From Trema orientale (lineage: Eukaryota; Streptophyta; Magnoliopsida; Rosales; Cannabaceae): 64,000 nt of DNA. Position numbers and translations under genes: made by a program. The DNA lies in the NCBI GenBank assembly GCA_002914845.1, contig JXTC01000025.1:559664-623663 (forward strand). Direction: 5' to 3'. Shown here one piece after another: positions 35,295 to 46,444 of this stretch (within the stretch, counting starts at the first letter, position 1; each line of letters begins with the position of its first letter). The notes under the pieces are model-generated. The model made no database searches and was not told the origin of the DNA. It saw only the letters and a list, made by a program, of their open reading frames with translations.

Positions 35295-38016
35295 TGTAAA
35301 AACCAGATTTTTAAAAAGGTAAAAGAGTCATTTTCTAGCATAATGGCAGTTTGGTAAATACAATTTTTCGGATTAAAAAATTAAAATATCTAGAATATTA
35401 AATTCAGATCTACAGTTTTCAGAAATTGCTATTTAATCCCTCAATTCTTTCATCTTCTTCGCACAAAATCCCTGGAGCTCAAAACACATGGCGAAATCTG
35501 GCGAAGCTCCGTTGAACCACCTCACAGCGCTCTTGCCCAGCGCCACTTACCGGCATCGACTCTCCACTACCGGACGAAGCTACCGCCGCCGGAGCTGACC
35601 TTGCCGGAGCTCCAGATCGCCGGAAAATGGCGAAAACCACCGCGCCATCTTTTCGGTTTTTCACCCGTAGAATGGCCGTTTGACGTCCAATCAACCCGAT
35701 TCCAGCGCCATTGGATTCATCTTGACTCCAGCTTTCATTTCCGACCACTCTCGTCATCTAAGTCAACTCCGGTGAGAAGTTAATTACTATAGCATTTTAT
35801 TATTATTTTAATTCAGTGGTATTTTCGTAATTATTTGAAATCTAGCTTATTTTTCTGAGAAAATTATACCACGTGATAGAGGAGGTTGAAACAAGAAAAC
35901 TTTAAGTCTTGAAGTGTAAAAACAGTAACCGGAAGAGCGTTAATTTTCGAAACAAAAAACTGTGGTATTTTTCTAGTTATTTTCAAAAAAATGTGGTATT
36001 TTTATAAACTTATGAATTTTGGGCCAAAAGTTTGAATCTGGGCCTTGGGCTGAGGATAGTAAACTGATATCCCTTAGAAAATAGTTTAACTAGATAAAAT
36101 TGGTATTTTTCTAATTACTTTTGGGAAAAGTAATAATTACGTAATTATTTTGGTTAAGTAATTTATTTACCCGAGGTAAATATATGAGGTAAAAAAAACG
36201 GTTAAAAATTATGAATAATTATGGTAGGTAAAAGTATAAAAAAAATAGTATCCGAAAGTATGGTAACTTTTAAATAGAAAAAGTTGGCGTTTTTCCAAAT
36301 ACTTTCAAAAAGTGGTATTTTTATAATTTTTGGATTTTTGAGCCTATTTAGAACTAGGGATCTCGAAACTGAGTTCTGACTTCGAATTCGGACTCAGTGA
36401 GGTCGGGGAATGAATTTTGATATAAAATATCACTATTTTCTGAAGTGGCACGAACATCAAGAAAATAGCTAGCAATTGCACCGTTTTGCGTGCCACGAGC
36501 CGGTCCCGCATCGGGACCCGTTTTCGACAACTTGGTGTCCAACCTTATGTTTTTGGGTGTTTTGAATTCAGTGGTGACCTCTGTTTTTCGATCTGAGGCT
36601 CTGTTTGAAAAGTCAACTTTTCAAGTGAACATGACGGAATCCGAAAACGACGCTCGACCTTCCAAACGATACCGAATTGATGCCAAACTTTCTCCATAGC
36701 CCTGTAATGGTATTTGGACACTCGATTGTGGTAGGGATTCGATTACTTGATCTTTAAATCGATTTAATTTTAATTTTTACATATTTTGAATAAATATGGA
36801 ATTTCGTGAAATTATTTATGAAAATTGTGTTTATATCTGTTTTTGAATTGATTTGAAACATAAACTGCCTGGGAGACACGTCACACTGATTGGCATGTCA
36901 TTTATACTACTTTGAACTGTTTTCTGCTGAAAATTGGATTTTTGGGTTTTGATCAAAAACGGCTGTTATAATGCCGAAATTTTAAGAAAATCCAAAATGA
37001 TTTGAGAACTCAATTTTGAGGAATAAATGCTATTTGATTAAAGAATACTACATGGTTATTTTGTAATTTTGTGGAAATGGTGCATATCCTTATTCTGTCA
37101 TTTATATAGCATATGCATGCACTCACACACTGATGCGGCCATCGGACTGACGACACCCACGTAGGGTGATCGGACTGAGGATGCCTATATAGGGTGATCA
37201 GACTGACGATGCCCACATAGGGTGATCGGACTGACGAGTGATCCATTAGGACACTTCGGACATCATGATTGCATACATAGTTATATGTTGGCTTGAATAG
37301 ATATGTACTAGTTTTGATGGATATTTTACAATGGTTTGGAATGTTTGAACCGTTGGACTGTAATTTCCACGAATTTTGTGAACTATTTTGAATGAAATAC
37401 TAACCATGCAGGACTTTCAACGTGAGTATATTTCTTATGTATAAAAACTTGTAATCGAATCTCTACTGAGCATTCACGTGCTCACCCCCTACTTCTTCCC
37501 ACTTTCAGGTGATTTATTTTGGGGTTATTGTTTGGATGGCTTGACAAGCTTGTTTGGCATATGTACGTCGTTTCCCACATCTTTGATGGTTGGTTCCTAT
37601 CCTATTTCATCTCTTCCTTTCCTTGTCAAATTTATTTAGCCAATAATAGTGTATATACTAAGTGGATGTATGAGGACGATTTTGGCATTAAATTGAGTAC
37701 TTAGAAATACAAACAATTTTATGTAAATTATTTGGACATTGGGCCTGAGGTTTTAATTGAACGCTTCATTAGAATTCATGATTTAGTAAAAGTTTCCAAA
37801 CTAATTATTTATAATTTCTCTCAATTTTTAAATATAGATTTTCTTGAGAAATTAAAAGAAATGGAAAGTTTCATAATGTTGTAATTTACTCACTTTTGAG
37901 GACTAAAACCTAAAATTTCAAGTACTCGATTTTCTAGAATTTTGGAAAATCATTGTTTACAACTGTTCCAACTTAAATTTACTAAAAGTCACGGCCTTGG
38001 ATTCCCTGTCGTGACA
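35295..38016 (+). repeat. 3' LTR of LARD element
   Basis: 2722 bp, TG...CA, closely similar to 28885-31625 throughout, with scattered substitutions and small indels. It carries the second 28-bp minisatellite (37141-37238). It is followed immediately by the GTATA target duplication. Confidence 0.93.
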
Positions 38017-38416
38017 GTATATATGTAGATATATAATTACTTATATAATTATATGCGTGCTGAATTTAATATTTACAATTGTCATCCTGAATTACAAAGT
38101 CAATCAAAGAATGATGACCAAGGTAACTAGCTCGGCGCAAAAGAAAAAACAAGAACGTACAAACGGCCCTCTAAACTTCTGAAAACATATACATATATGT
38201 GCTGAAGTTAAAAAGTACATTAATGTTTTTATCCTAGTACTTAAAAAAATCAATCAAAAGAATGATCACCAGAGAAACTTGATCGGAAAAAAAAAAAAAA
38301 ATGAAAGTATGCAGACGGTGCTTGAGACTTTAGTTACTAATATTCTTCAATTATGTATATTGCTGACTTTTATAGGATTTTAAGGGAAAATGATGTCGAT
38401 TTTTTGGCACAGGTTC
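38017..38416. other. Short flank between LARD and the duplicated segment
   Basis: Two related phrases about 150 bp apart (AATCAAAGAATGATGACCA near 38102 and AATCAAAAGAATGATCACCA near 38252) form a diverged direct repeat. Part of the first (ACAAACGGCCCTCTAAACTT) also resembles the left flank of the LARD. No gene. Confidence 0.5.
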
Positions 38417-38799
38417 TTGACCGTAACATGTCTCTCATGAAAGATGCCTGATAGTGGGGTTGATTTTTTTGCCAAATAATAGTGGGGTTGATTTGCTTGC
38501 TATGGATTTATTTCCCTTGCAATAGCAACTTTTGTTACAAAATATTAGCTCTTACGCTTGAATAATTTAAAGTTTCTTTTTCTCTAACTAAATAAAGAAG
38601 ACACTAAAACATGAAACCTAAAAAACTGATCAAATAAGATAAAATATTACTAGTTTTATAAGTATACAAATATGATCATAAAGATCAGTGCTCATTGTAT
38701 AACATGCTGTGTCAAAACTATGTGTTGAGGTTTATTTTCTCTAAAGCTATATTTTCCGATATTTGTAGTCTGTAGACGATTAAATAATTGATTTTAATA

Positions 38800-39933
38800 T
38801 GCTAAATTATTACTTAAGTAACAGAATTATTGTGATCTAACTTTATCTAAGCAACCAAACTAAATGAATTTATAATTGAATAAATACAAACTTAAATATA
38901 AATACAAATTAAAATATGGAAACTCAATGCACAAATGTACTAGGGGAATTGAATTCACTTGACCATCAACTATATCTTCTGATCACCAATTGCATTCTAA
39001 TCAATTATTCCTAGTTTATAAACTACTCCCTCTCTCGAGTGCCGAGTGAAATCATTCCTAAATCTCGATTCCAATATCTCTATTCCGAACCTAAAAATTA
39101 AGAATTCATTATGTTCAATAGTTTTTTAATCATGATTTCAAAAGAATTATAAGTTCTCTCAAAATTTACAAGTCCAAGGTTATACTATCCTATGGTTGTT
39201 TCTAAAATTTCCTTTATCAATTATTGAATTCTAGAAACCAAATCATCCAACTAGTAGCTAATTAGCTGAGAAGCATTAAGTATGGAATAGCATAAATAAA
39301 TTCAAGAACAACATCAAAGAACAGATTGAAAATTAAGACATAGAATCAAAGTTTAAGTTACATCGTTCTCCAAGCATATAACAATTAATTAAACGAAGGA
39401 GAATCCAATACTAATCTCAACAAGAATTTCATATATCCCAACATATATAATAATCAAGCATAATACAAAATTCAAATCAGACTAGGGTGAGAAAGGGGAT
39501 GAGAAATGCTCTTTTGTGGAGGTAAAACTTCAAGCTTCAATTCTTCAAGTAACTCTCTCAAGCTTCCTATCCAAATTTTAGCTCCAAAGCTCTCCTCTCT
39601 ATGAATTTTGAGCTCTCAAATATATATCTTCTCTCCAACTCTCTACCCTTGAAATAAAGACTTAAGGATGTATTTAAGGAACTCTAATATGACATAGACC
39701 AGGTAGAATATTAACCATTCGATCAGATGAGATCAGGGGACGAGATTGGATCTAAAAACTTACTAAAAACGCGCTTCAGGATGTTAGATAGTGCTGCGGC
39801 ACTCTCTGACAAGCGCCACAGCACTCTATGCTCGAGAAATTTGATTTCTAGGCAGCACTATGGTGCTACTATTCAAACATCGTGGCGCTCTTAGTTCTGG
39901 AAATCAGCACCGCATCTTTTCTTCCCGGGAGCA
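38800..39933 (-). repeat. Gypsy-type LTR fragment, minus strand (inverted relative of 46445-47766)
   Basis: Its reverse complement matches 46540-47694 over about 1.1 kb, for example CTTTTCTTCCCGGGAGC at 39915-39931 against GCTCCCGAGAAGAAAAG near 46549. Absence from the equivalent place in duplicated copy 2 shows insertion after the duplication. Compared with the plus copy it lacks the last roughly 70 bases of U5 and the first roughly 95 bases of U3, so it is truncated at both ends. Confidence 0.75.
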
Positions 39934-41345
39934 CTTATTCTGCCAACTCTCCGGTTATTCCGATCGATTTTTGACCGGCAGTTGGAAAATTTAGACTCAT
40001 TCGAAAATTTTCGACTAAGATCGAACCATCGTTTGACTAAGGCCAAGTCACCAGTCAGAAATTTTCGACCGGCGTTCAACTAGAGTCAAACAATCATTGA
40101 TCATAGCCAAACAATCTCGTCCCCGATCGAATATGATCGGTCGCCTCCTTCATTTTTGACTTTTTTGAACTGATCAAAAATTTTCAATTAGGGTCGAGTG
40201 GAAGATTATTTTGGAACTCACCGTTTCTCAAAATTCATAATATTTATAGAAGAAATAAAGGAAGCTAGTTTTTTTGGTGTCATTTGAATATACCAACAGT
40301 CCTCTACTACTAATTTTTTCCATTAGTGAAACCAAATTGACATTATCTAGACTATTAATTGATTCAAAAAAAAGAGGAGAGAAAAAATTCTAGACTATCG
40401 AAATTATTAAGATTACTTATACATTTTAGGCTTAAGAAGCAGCATACCAACTGTAAATGTGTAAGCTCGTAAAGGGTAAGTTTATTATGTGAAGCATAAG
40501 GCAATCATTGCCTTAACAACTTTATTGTTGAGCTGCCTCTATAGACAACGGTGAATCAAATCGCACGATATAGTGGCGCTTGTCATAGACAGTAGTTGAT
40601 TTTAATATATGGTGGTTAATATACTTATAATTTGGTAAAATGTTCATCAAAATACAGTTCTAATTGCATCATGTTTACACCAGTACTTCGACAAGGTGAT
40701 TTTTCTGTTAAAGATATATTTTTGATTTATGGTAATCCATCGGATGAGTGATTCACTAATAATGCATTTATTGATTTAATTTTTCAAAAAATAAGTTAAG
40801 CTAGGTGATGGGTAATAGATCCCAAATACATGCTTGAATAGATAACGAGAGTTTGTCCTTTTTGTTTAATACAAGTCTATAAATTAAGTCAACAACTCTG
40901 ATGGGAGTAAAACAAATGGCTGATCTTCTTTGGATAAACACGTTTTGTTTAGTGTAGGAAATATGATACTTAGTTTTACTTGAGTCTGAAACATTCCTTC
41001 ATAAGGTAGATTAATCTTTTATTAGAAAGCAACTAGAAAGGGATAACTGCATAGCTTACATAGAGTGTTACTTAAAGCAATTTTTATTTACCAACTTATT
41101 ATTTTTGTAAATTTGACTTGGGAAAATGTGTTTTTTAGCACCGCACTATAAAATCCGCGTATCCGGAAAAGACCATTAAAACATTGGGCCAAAAATAAGT
41201 TACAGTACTAACACTCTTTAAGCTAAAAAATTACATGAAACTCCTCCACTATTCAAATTTCTCAGAAACATTCCACTACTTTAATGTATTAAGTTTTCGT
41301 TTAATGATAGACTAATTGTTTTAAAAGCACATTAAATTATCAAAA
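39934..41345. other. Duplicated non-coding segment upstream of PELPK copy 1
   Basis: No gene. It is shared with 61350-62740. Positions 39950-40150 are GC-richer with recurring TTTTCGAC and GATCGA words. Minus-strand frames at 39891-40079 and 61268-61450 in the two copies are partly alike but neither is a conserved protein, so this may be an old transposon or exon remnant. Confidence 0.45.
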
Positions 41346-42303
41346 TTCCTTTTAAAGAAGCCAAGGATGTGAATTTTACCGAATTATTATAGTCTCTTTA
41401 CAAACCAGGGGTTTCAGTGTCAATTGTATTGTAAAGATTGAGTGCAACAATTTGACGTAAATCAGGGTGTCAATATAATTTCTCAGACCATTTAGCCCAA
41501 ATTTCGATTTTTTTGGACAAGCCAGCTGTGGTTGGTAAAGCGTTTGAATCTCTAATTCTTAATTTGTGCTTCTAACTAGTACATCAATATCCTACTTACT
41601 ACATATTTTTTCTAATTTTTATTAAATTGAACATAGACTAAATAAGTAGAAAGTACTCTAGGGAAATACAGTACACAATTTGTTCAAAAAGTTAGCAACA
41701 ACAATGATGTTGTCATTTATATTAATTCAACGATTTGAGAAATAAATAAATCCTGGGGATTGCGTATAATTGAATTCGGAAACCAAAACTCGACTGAATA
41801 TCTCATGATTTTCCAAGACAAATCTCAAATTAATACATAGATGGAATAAAGTACTGATCAATTAATGAAAAAATTTCCTTTTAAAGAAGCCAAAGGATGT
41901 GAATTTTACTGAGTTTGAAGTAAATCAAGGTGTCAATATAATTTCTCAACCCTTTAGCCCAAATATAGATTTTCTTGGACCAGCCAGCTGTGGTTGGTAC
42001 ATCAATTCGCATCCTACTTACCACATATTTTCTCTAATTTTTATTAAATGGAACTTGCTGGCACAGACTAAATAAGTAGAAAGTACTCTAGGGAAATAAA
42101 GTACACAATCTGTTCAAAAAGTTAGCAACAAGAATGATGTTGTCATATATATTAATTGAACGATTTGAGAAATAAATCAATCCTGGGGATTGCGTAAAAT
42201 TCAATTCGGAAGCCAAAACTCGACTGAATATCTCATCATTTTCCAAGACAAATCTCAAATTAATACATAGATGGAATAAAGTACTGATCAATTAATGTAA
42301 AAA
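41346..42303. repeat. Tandem duplication just upstream of PELPK gene
   Basis: Unit 1 (41346-41874, 529 bp) and unit 2 (41875-42303, 429 bp) both start TTCCTTTTAAAGAAGCCAA and end GTACTGATCAATTAATG. Unit 2 is shorter, having lost internal parts such as the stretch around 41385-41440. The second segmental copy has only one unit (about 62740-63255). The array ends about 175 bp before the TATA box. Confidence 0.9.
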
Positions 42304-42478
42304 ATGTCTATGCACGTTAATTTAACAATTTGGAAAAGCTCGATATATATAGTACGTAGCAGTCACTTTCAACGAGCTTTCATATATGCGAGTTAGAAGT
42401 TGATAAAAAACACTCTTACTTTCCCACCAACTCATACCTTTTAAAATTATCCTATTCTTTACGTCCCTTACCTGCTGC

Positions 42479-42487
42479 CTATAAAAG
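42479..42487 (+). promoter_or_regulatory. TATA box of PELPK gene
   Basis: CTATAAAAG at 42479-42487, 128 bp before the ATG. It is conserved at 63419-63427 before the disrupted paralog. It predicts a transcription start near 42510-42520 and a 5' UTR of about 100 bases. Confidence 0.8.
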
Positions 42488-42614
42488 CCTGTAATATTAG
42501 CAATCAGATTTCTATGCACAAACCAACTCTTTTCATCTCAACAGACATTTGATAATCAGTTTCTTATTTTCTTGACCATCACACCCGTTTTCAATTTGAT
42601 CCGCAGTAATCAAC

Positions 42615-43757
42615 ATGGCGTATCAGCGCGTTCAAAGCAATTCGTTGCTAGTTCTACTTCTAACTATCACCTCGATGATCTGCAACACAATGGTTGCAGA
42701 GGCACGCTACTTGCTGGAGAGTAGTCCATTTTTGCCAGAGGAACCGGAGCATCCTAAGCCTGAAATCCCTGAGTTGTGTAAATTAGCTCATGAGCTCCCG
42801 GAGCATGAATTCCCCAAGGTTCCGGAACTGCCGAAACCAGAAGTCCATGAGCTGCCTCATGAGCTACCCAAGCCTGAAGTTCCGAAAGTTCCTGAGCTCC
42901 CAAAGCATGAAGTCACTAAGTGTCCTGAATTGCCAAAACATGAAGTGCATAAGCTACCGAAGCATGAAGTTCCGGAAGTTCCTGAGCTCCCAAAGCATGA
43001 AGTCACTAAGTGTCCTGAATTGCCAAAACATGAAGCCCATGAGCAACCGAAGCACGAAGTTCCGGAAGTTCCTGAGCTCCCAAAGCATGAAGTCCCTAAG
43101 TTTCCTGAACTGCCAAAACCTGAAGTCCATGATCTACCGAAGCACGAAGTTCCGGAAGTTCCTGAGCTCCCAAAGCATGAAGTCCCTAAGTTTCCTGAGC
43201 TCCCAAAGGTTGAAAATCTGAAAATTTCTGAACTACCAAAGCATGAAGTCCCTAAGTTACATGAATATTCTCACGGTGTCCCTAAGCCTGAAGCTCCTGA
43301 AGTACCTGAACTACCTCATGAGATTCCTAAGCATGAATTTCCTAAAGTTCCTGAATTGCCAAAACCTGAGTTCTCTAAGTTGCCTGAGCTACCAAAGCAT
43401 GAAGTGCCAAAATTTGAAGTCCCTAAGTTGCCTGAGCTGCCTCATGAAATCTCAAAGCCTGAAGTCCCGAAGCTGCATGAATTACCAAAGCCCGAAGTGC
43501 CTTATAAGTTGCATGAACTATCTCATGATGTTCATAAGCCTGAAGTCCCAAAATCACCTGAACTACCTCATGAGCTCCATGAGCATGAAGCCCCAAAGAT
43601 TCCCGAATTGCCAAAGTTTGAAGTCCCTAAGGTACCTAAACTGCCTCATGAGCTGCCTAAACTTGAAACTCCAAAGTTTCCTGAGTTACCTCATGAGTTA
43701 CCTAAGTCCACACTGCCAACCATTGAAGACTTCCCTAAAGGCGAGTCTATTCCTTGA
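42615..43757 (+). CDS. PELPK1: PELPK-type secreted proline-rich cell-wall protein
   Basis: Intact single-exon frame of 380 codons, the only intact host gene in the window. Residues 1-31 (MAYQRV... to AEA) form a signal peptide with hydrophobic core LLVLLLTIT, so the product should enter the secretory pathway. After RYLLESS a short acidic stretch leads into a roughly 330-residue domain of PELPK, PELPH and PKHEVP units, with at least a dozen exact PELPK pentapeptides and no other domain. Two TKCPELPKHE units and CKLAHE add a few cysteines. The architecture matches Arabidopsis PELPK1 (At5g09530) and relatives, cell-wall proteins linked to germination and growth. Exact function here is inferred. 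The start is fixed by the signal peptide, TATA box and conservation in the paralog at 63548. The symbol marks family likeness, not proven orthology. Confidence 0.92.
   Translation: MAYQRVQSNSLLVLLLTITSMICNTMVAEARYLLESSPFLPEEPEHPKPEIPELCKLAHELPEHEFPKVPELPKPEVHELPHELPKPEVPKVPELPKHEVTKCPELPKHEVHKLPKHEVPEVPELPKHEVTKCPELPKHEAHEQPKHEVPEVPELPKHEVPKFPELPKPEVHDLPKHEVPEVPELPKHEVPKFPELPKVENLKISELPKHEVPKLHEYSHGVPKPEAPEVPELPHEIPKHEFPKVPELPKPEFSKLPELPKHEVPKFEVPKLPELPHEISKPEVPKLHELPKPEVPYKLHELSHDVHKPEVPKSPELPHELHEHEAPKIPELPKFEVPKVPKLPHELPKLETPKFPELPHELPKSTLPTIEDFPKGESIP
42871..43230 (+). repeat. 90-bp internal repeats within the PELPK coding region
   Basis: Four units start at 42871, 42961, 43051 and 43141, each opening AGCNYGAAGTTCCGRAAGTT and repeating at exactly 90 bases (30 codons). 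Outside this block the repeats are more diverged. Multiples of three keep the frame open, so copy number can vary without breaking the protein. Confidence 0.92.
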
Positions 43758-43798
43758 ATATTAAATCGTTTGGGGATTTCAATATGCATATTTATATG

Positions 43799-43804
43799 AA
43801 TAAA
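43799..43804 (+). terminator. Candidate polyadenylation signal of PELPK gene
   Basis: AATAAA lies 42 bases after the stop codon, within a T-rich and TG-rich 3' region (CTTGATGTGTACATGTC follows). Placement fits a plant near-upstream element, with cleavage expected 10-30 bases further on. Confidence 0.6.
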
Positions 43805-46444
43805 TACCAGACTTGATGTGTACATGTCTGGGTTCCCCTCATAGTGGATTACTTAATTGTACACGTTTGTTTACATTGCTAGTATACCTATCCATATAGT
43901 GATCATACTTGATTGCTGTTTATTTCCCATTTATTTACATTTGTAGCTTATACGATATATGACACTCCTTATATTTACTTGAATTTGGGCTAGTCTCTCC
44001 CGGTCGTAATTCTCCGCAAAAAGAATACCCCGTAATAATTATATTTTACCCATTTCTGTTTAGTATGCATCAAATATGCAAATTCATGACTTTGACAAAA
44101 AGAACACGATTCCTTTCTTTAATTTCTAATTTTACCTTTCTTTTTAGAGAATGAATTAATTAAATTCCTCATGGGAGTAAATTAAAATTCGATTATATGG
44201 CTATATCGAGTACAAACAACGAACAAAGTATCAAAAAGAGCACCCTGCCGAGATAAAATAAAAATATCAGTTCCCTATGACAAACAAGTATGAGAGTTAG
44301 TCTAACGAGGTATGTTATTCTGTCTAGTAAAAAGAAAAAAAAAAACAAATTCTACCACCTCTAGAAACATCAAGCTCCAAGTAGTCAGTTCACTCCTTAA
44401 AAGTAAATCAAAGAGAGAAATCTAAGAGATATCCCTCTTTGATAGGTTACAAACCTAAAAAAACATAAGAGCTTCATTGTGACAAAGCATAACAACTAAT
44501 TGAAAATACGATAAAATGGCATAGAGTGTCTGTGTATAGAAGAACAAACTTGTAGATGTTGTTTTACCGATGTTTCTCTTCAAAATCCATGTGTTTCAAA
44601 TTCCATCCAAATTTGACACATCAATACTAAACTCCTCTTGACATTTTTTCTATAAAAAAAAATCCCTCATCCAAATCTATGTTGGGAAAGTTAAATACAA
44701 AATATAAATCGAATAAATATAAATACAAATACAAAGTAAGAGTTTTCAATAGGTATTTATTTATCCCCTTCTCTTCCCTTCTCTTCTCCTCTTCCCCTCT
44801 TCTAAGTGGTAAAAAAATCTCTTTTCATCTTCTTGAGAGAGAGGTCGTTTGAATCTCTCTCTGGTGGAAAGTTTCATTTTAGTTCTTTGAATTTTATTAT
44901 ATCTTTGGATAATACTTCCAATTGGGAAGGCATAACTCCAACCAGATCTAGATTCGTGTGTGCGCCCATCTTGTCTATAATTTCCCAAATTTTGAATTAA
45001 ATATATTTCGTATTTCTTAAATTTTTTATCCATAGTGTATTTGTTAAACAATCTTCACTTTTGCCTACATTCGCATAAGATTTTAAATTATTGATCGCTT
45101 AGAAGGCCATCAGTCCACCTCTGTCTTAGAGGGTAATATTTTTCTTTTTTTTTTAATTCGCCAATATTTTTAGAAATATTTAGTTACTAATAATTTTGTT
45201 TTCTTTTTTCTTCTTTTTCTTTTTCTTTCTTTCTTATAAAGCTTGCCATAAGAGGATATAATATACTAATTTAGTATTTCATTTACATTGTATCCCTTAA
45301 AAAGCACCATATTTATAACTTGGGTTTAGATTAAATGCTAAACATATCCTTGAGTTGTCAGAAAAATCAAAACTGTCCCTGATTTTCAAAATTTCTAGGA
45401 AAAGTACTTCTTTTTGGCATATTTTCTTTGACATTTGTCAGTTATTATTGACGAGCCACAGAAGTTAGTACCTGATTTTTGAAGATTCCACCAACTTAAG
45501 GTATTTTGGACTCCAATTTTTTGTGAAATTCTTTCAAATTGCTTCCACCAACTTAAGTCAACTATACTATAAATAAAGCACTTTAGGTCAGGCTTTAAAG
45601 AGAATGAACTCATATAAACTCATAAAAACTCATAAAAAGAAGGAATAAATAAGAGATTTGGAGTGCTAAATAAGAGATTTGGAGTGCTTAGAGGCTGAAG
45701 ATCAGTCTACGTAGAAGACCTTCACGTGGACAAACATCAACCAATGTTCCTTTTTCTTCACCGTTTCTTTTATCTTTGTTTTTATTGATCTGGCATGATG
45801 AGTTTGTTGATTATTTGTTTAAATATGCTAGGCTAATTTTCGTTCAGGTTAAGTGTAATTTCAAAGCCCTAGTTTTTTACGTGCATACTTACTTGTTATG
45901 TGTATTAGAGCTTAAACTGGTTTTAAATTAAATAGAGGAATTAAGCTGGTCAGTGAGGAGGTTAAAAGTTTTATAAGTTCACAAAGATCCTAGTAGAAAT
46001 ATTTCACGTTTTACGTGACAGATTTTTGCAGTTAGTTTTTAAGCAACTGAAAAATATTAAGCTGCTCACTGGGTGTTTTGTAGGTAAACTTTTGAAAATA
46101 GACATTACGATGAAAGAGAAGATTTTCGCCAAAAACTGACACTTAAGTTTTCAATAATCTAGAGTAGATAAGCGGCTGGCCGCAGAGCCAGAGTGATTTT
46201 TGATGTCGAGATCAGTCTCTAGGGAGAAGTTTGTATTTCTTGATTTTCAGGCCAAACAGTAGATTCGAGTCGGAAAACTTGGATCTTATGTCAAAATTGA
46301 AAGTAAGTGATGAGGGATTAACTCACTCACAAATCAAGTATCATTCAGCTCAAATAGTTATAAAATCTCAAGCATTTTTGGTGGTTTAATGTGTTTTTAC
46401 TTTGTTTTTATATTTCTTGTGAATAAATGAGAATCAACATATAT
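43805..46444. other. Intergenic region downstream of PELPK
   Basis: No gene is supported. A pyrimidine-rich tract (CCCCTTCTCTTCCCTTCTCT...) lies at 44765-44803, and T-rich runs at 45140-45235. The phrase TAAGAGATTTGGAGTGCT occurs twice in tandem at 45649 and 45670. The short frames in this stretch have no domain. Confidence 0.5.

Larger units (their letters stand above)
28885..38016 (+). mobile_element. LARD-like gypsy-derived retrotransposon, complete, non-coding
   Basis: Complete 9132-bp element. LTRs of 2741 bp (28885-31625) and 2722 bp (35295-38016) share TGTAAAAA starts and GTCGTGACA ends. A primer-binding site and a polypurine tract lie in the correct places, and the target duplication GTATA is perfect (28880-28884 and 38017-38021). 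The 3.67-kb internal region has no gag or pol frame; its longest open stretch is 102 codons without a recognisable motif. Long LTRs around a multi-kilobase non-coding core are the definition of LARDs. A gypsy origin is suggested by TTTTGGGACGAAATTC just before the polypurine tract, the usual end of plant gypsy pol. Confidence 0.93.
38417..42725. repeat. Segmental duplication, copy 1 (carries the intact PELPK gene)
   Basis: From TTGACCGTAA at 38417 to GAGAGTAGT at 42725 this is recognisably the same sequence as 59101-63658. Matching blocks include TCTCTCATGAAAGATGC (38432 and 59115), TTTTCGACCRGC (40062 and 61480), TGTGTAAGCTCGTAAAGG (40458 and 61846) and the PELPK promoter and signal peptide (42480-42725 and 63420-63658). 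Copy 1 alone contains the minus-strand LTR at 38800-39933 and the upstream tandem duplication at 41346-42303. The copies are clearly diverged, so the duplication is not recent. Confidence 0.9.

Noticed and set aside
42790-43764. 143- and 173-codon frames overlapping the PELPK gene
   Set aside because: Shadows of the repetitive PELPK frame: Ser/Leu-rich, no signal peptide, explained by the period of three.
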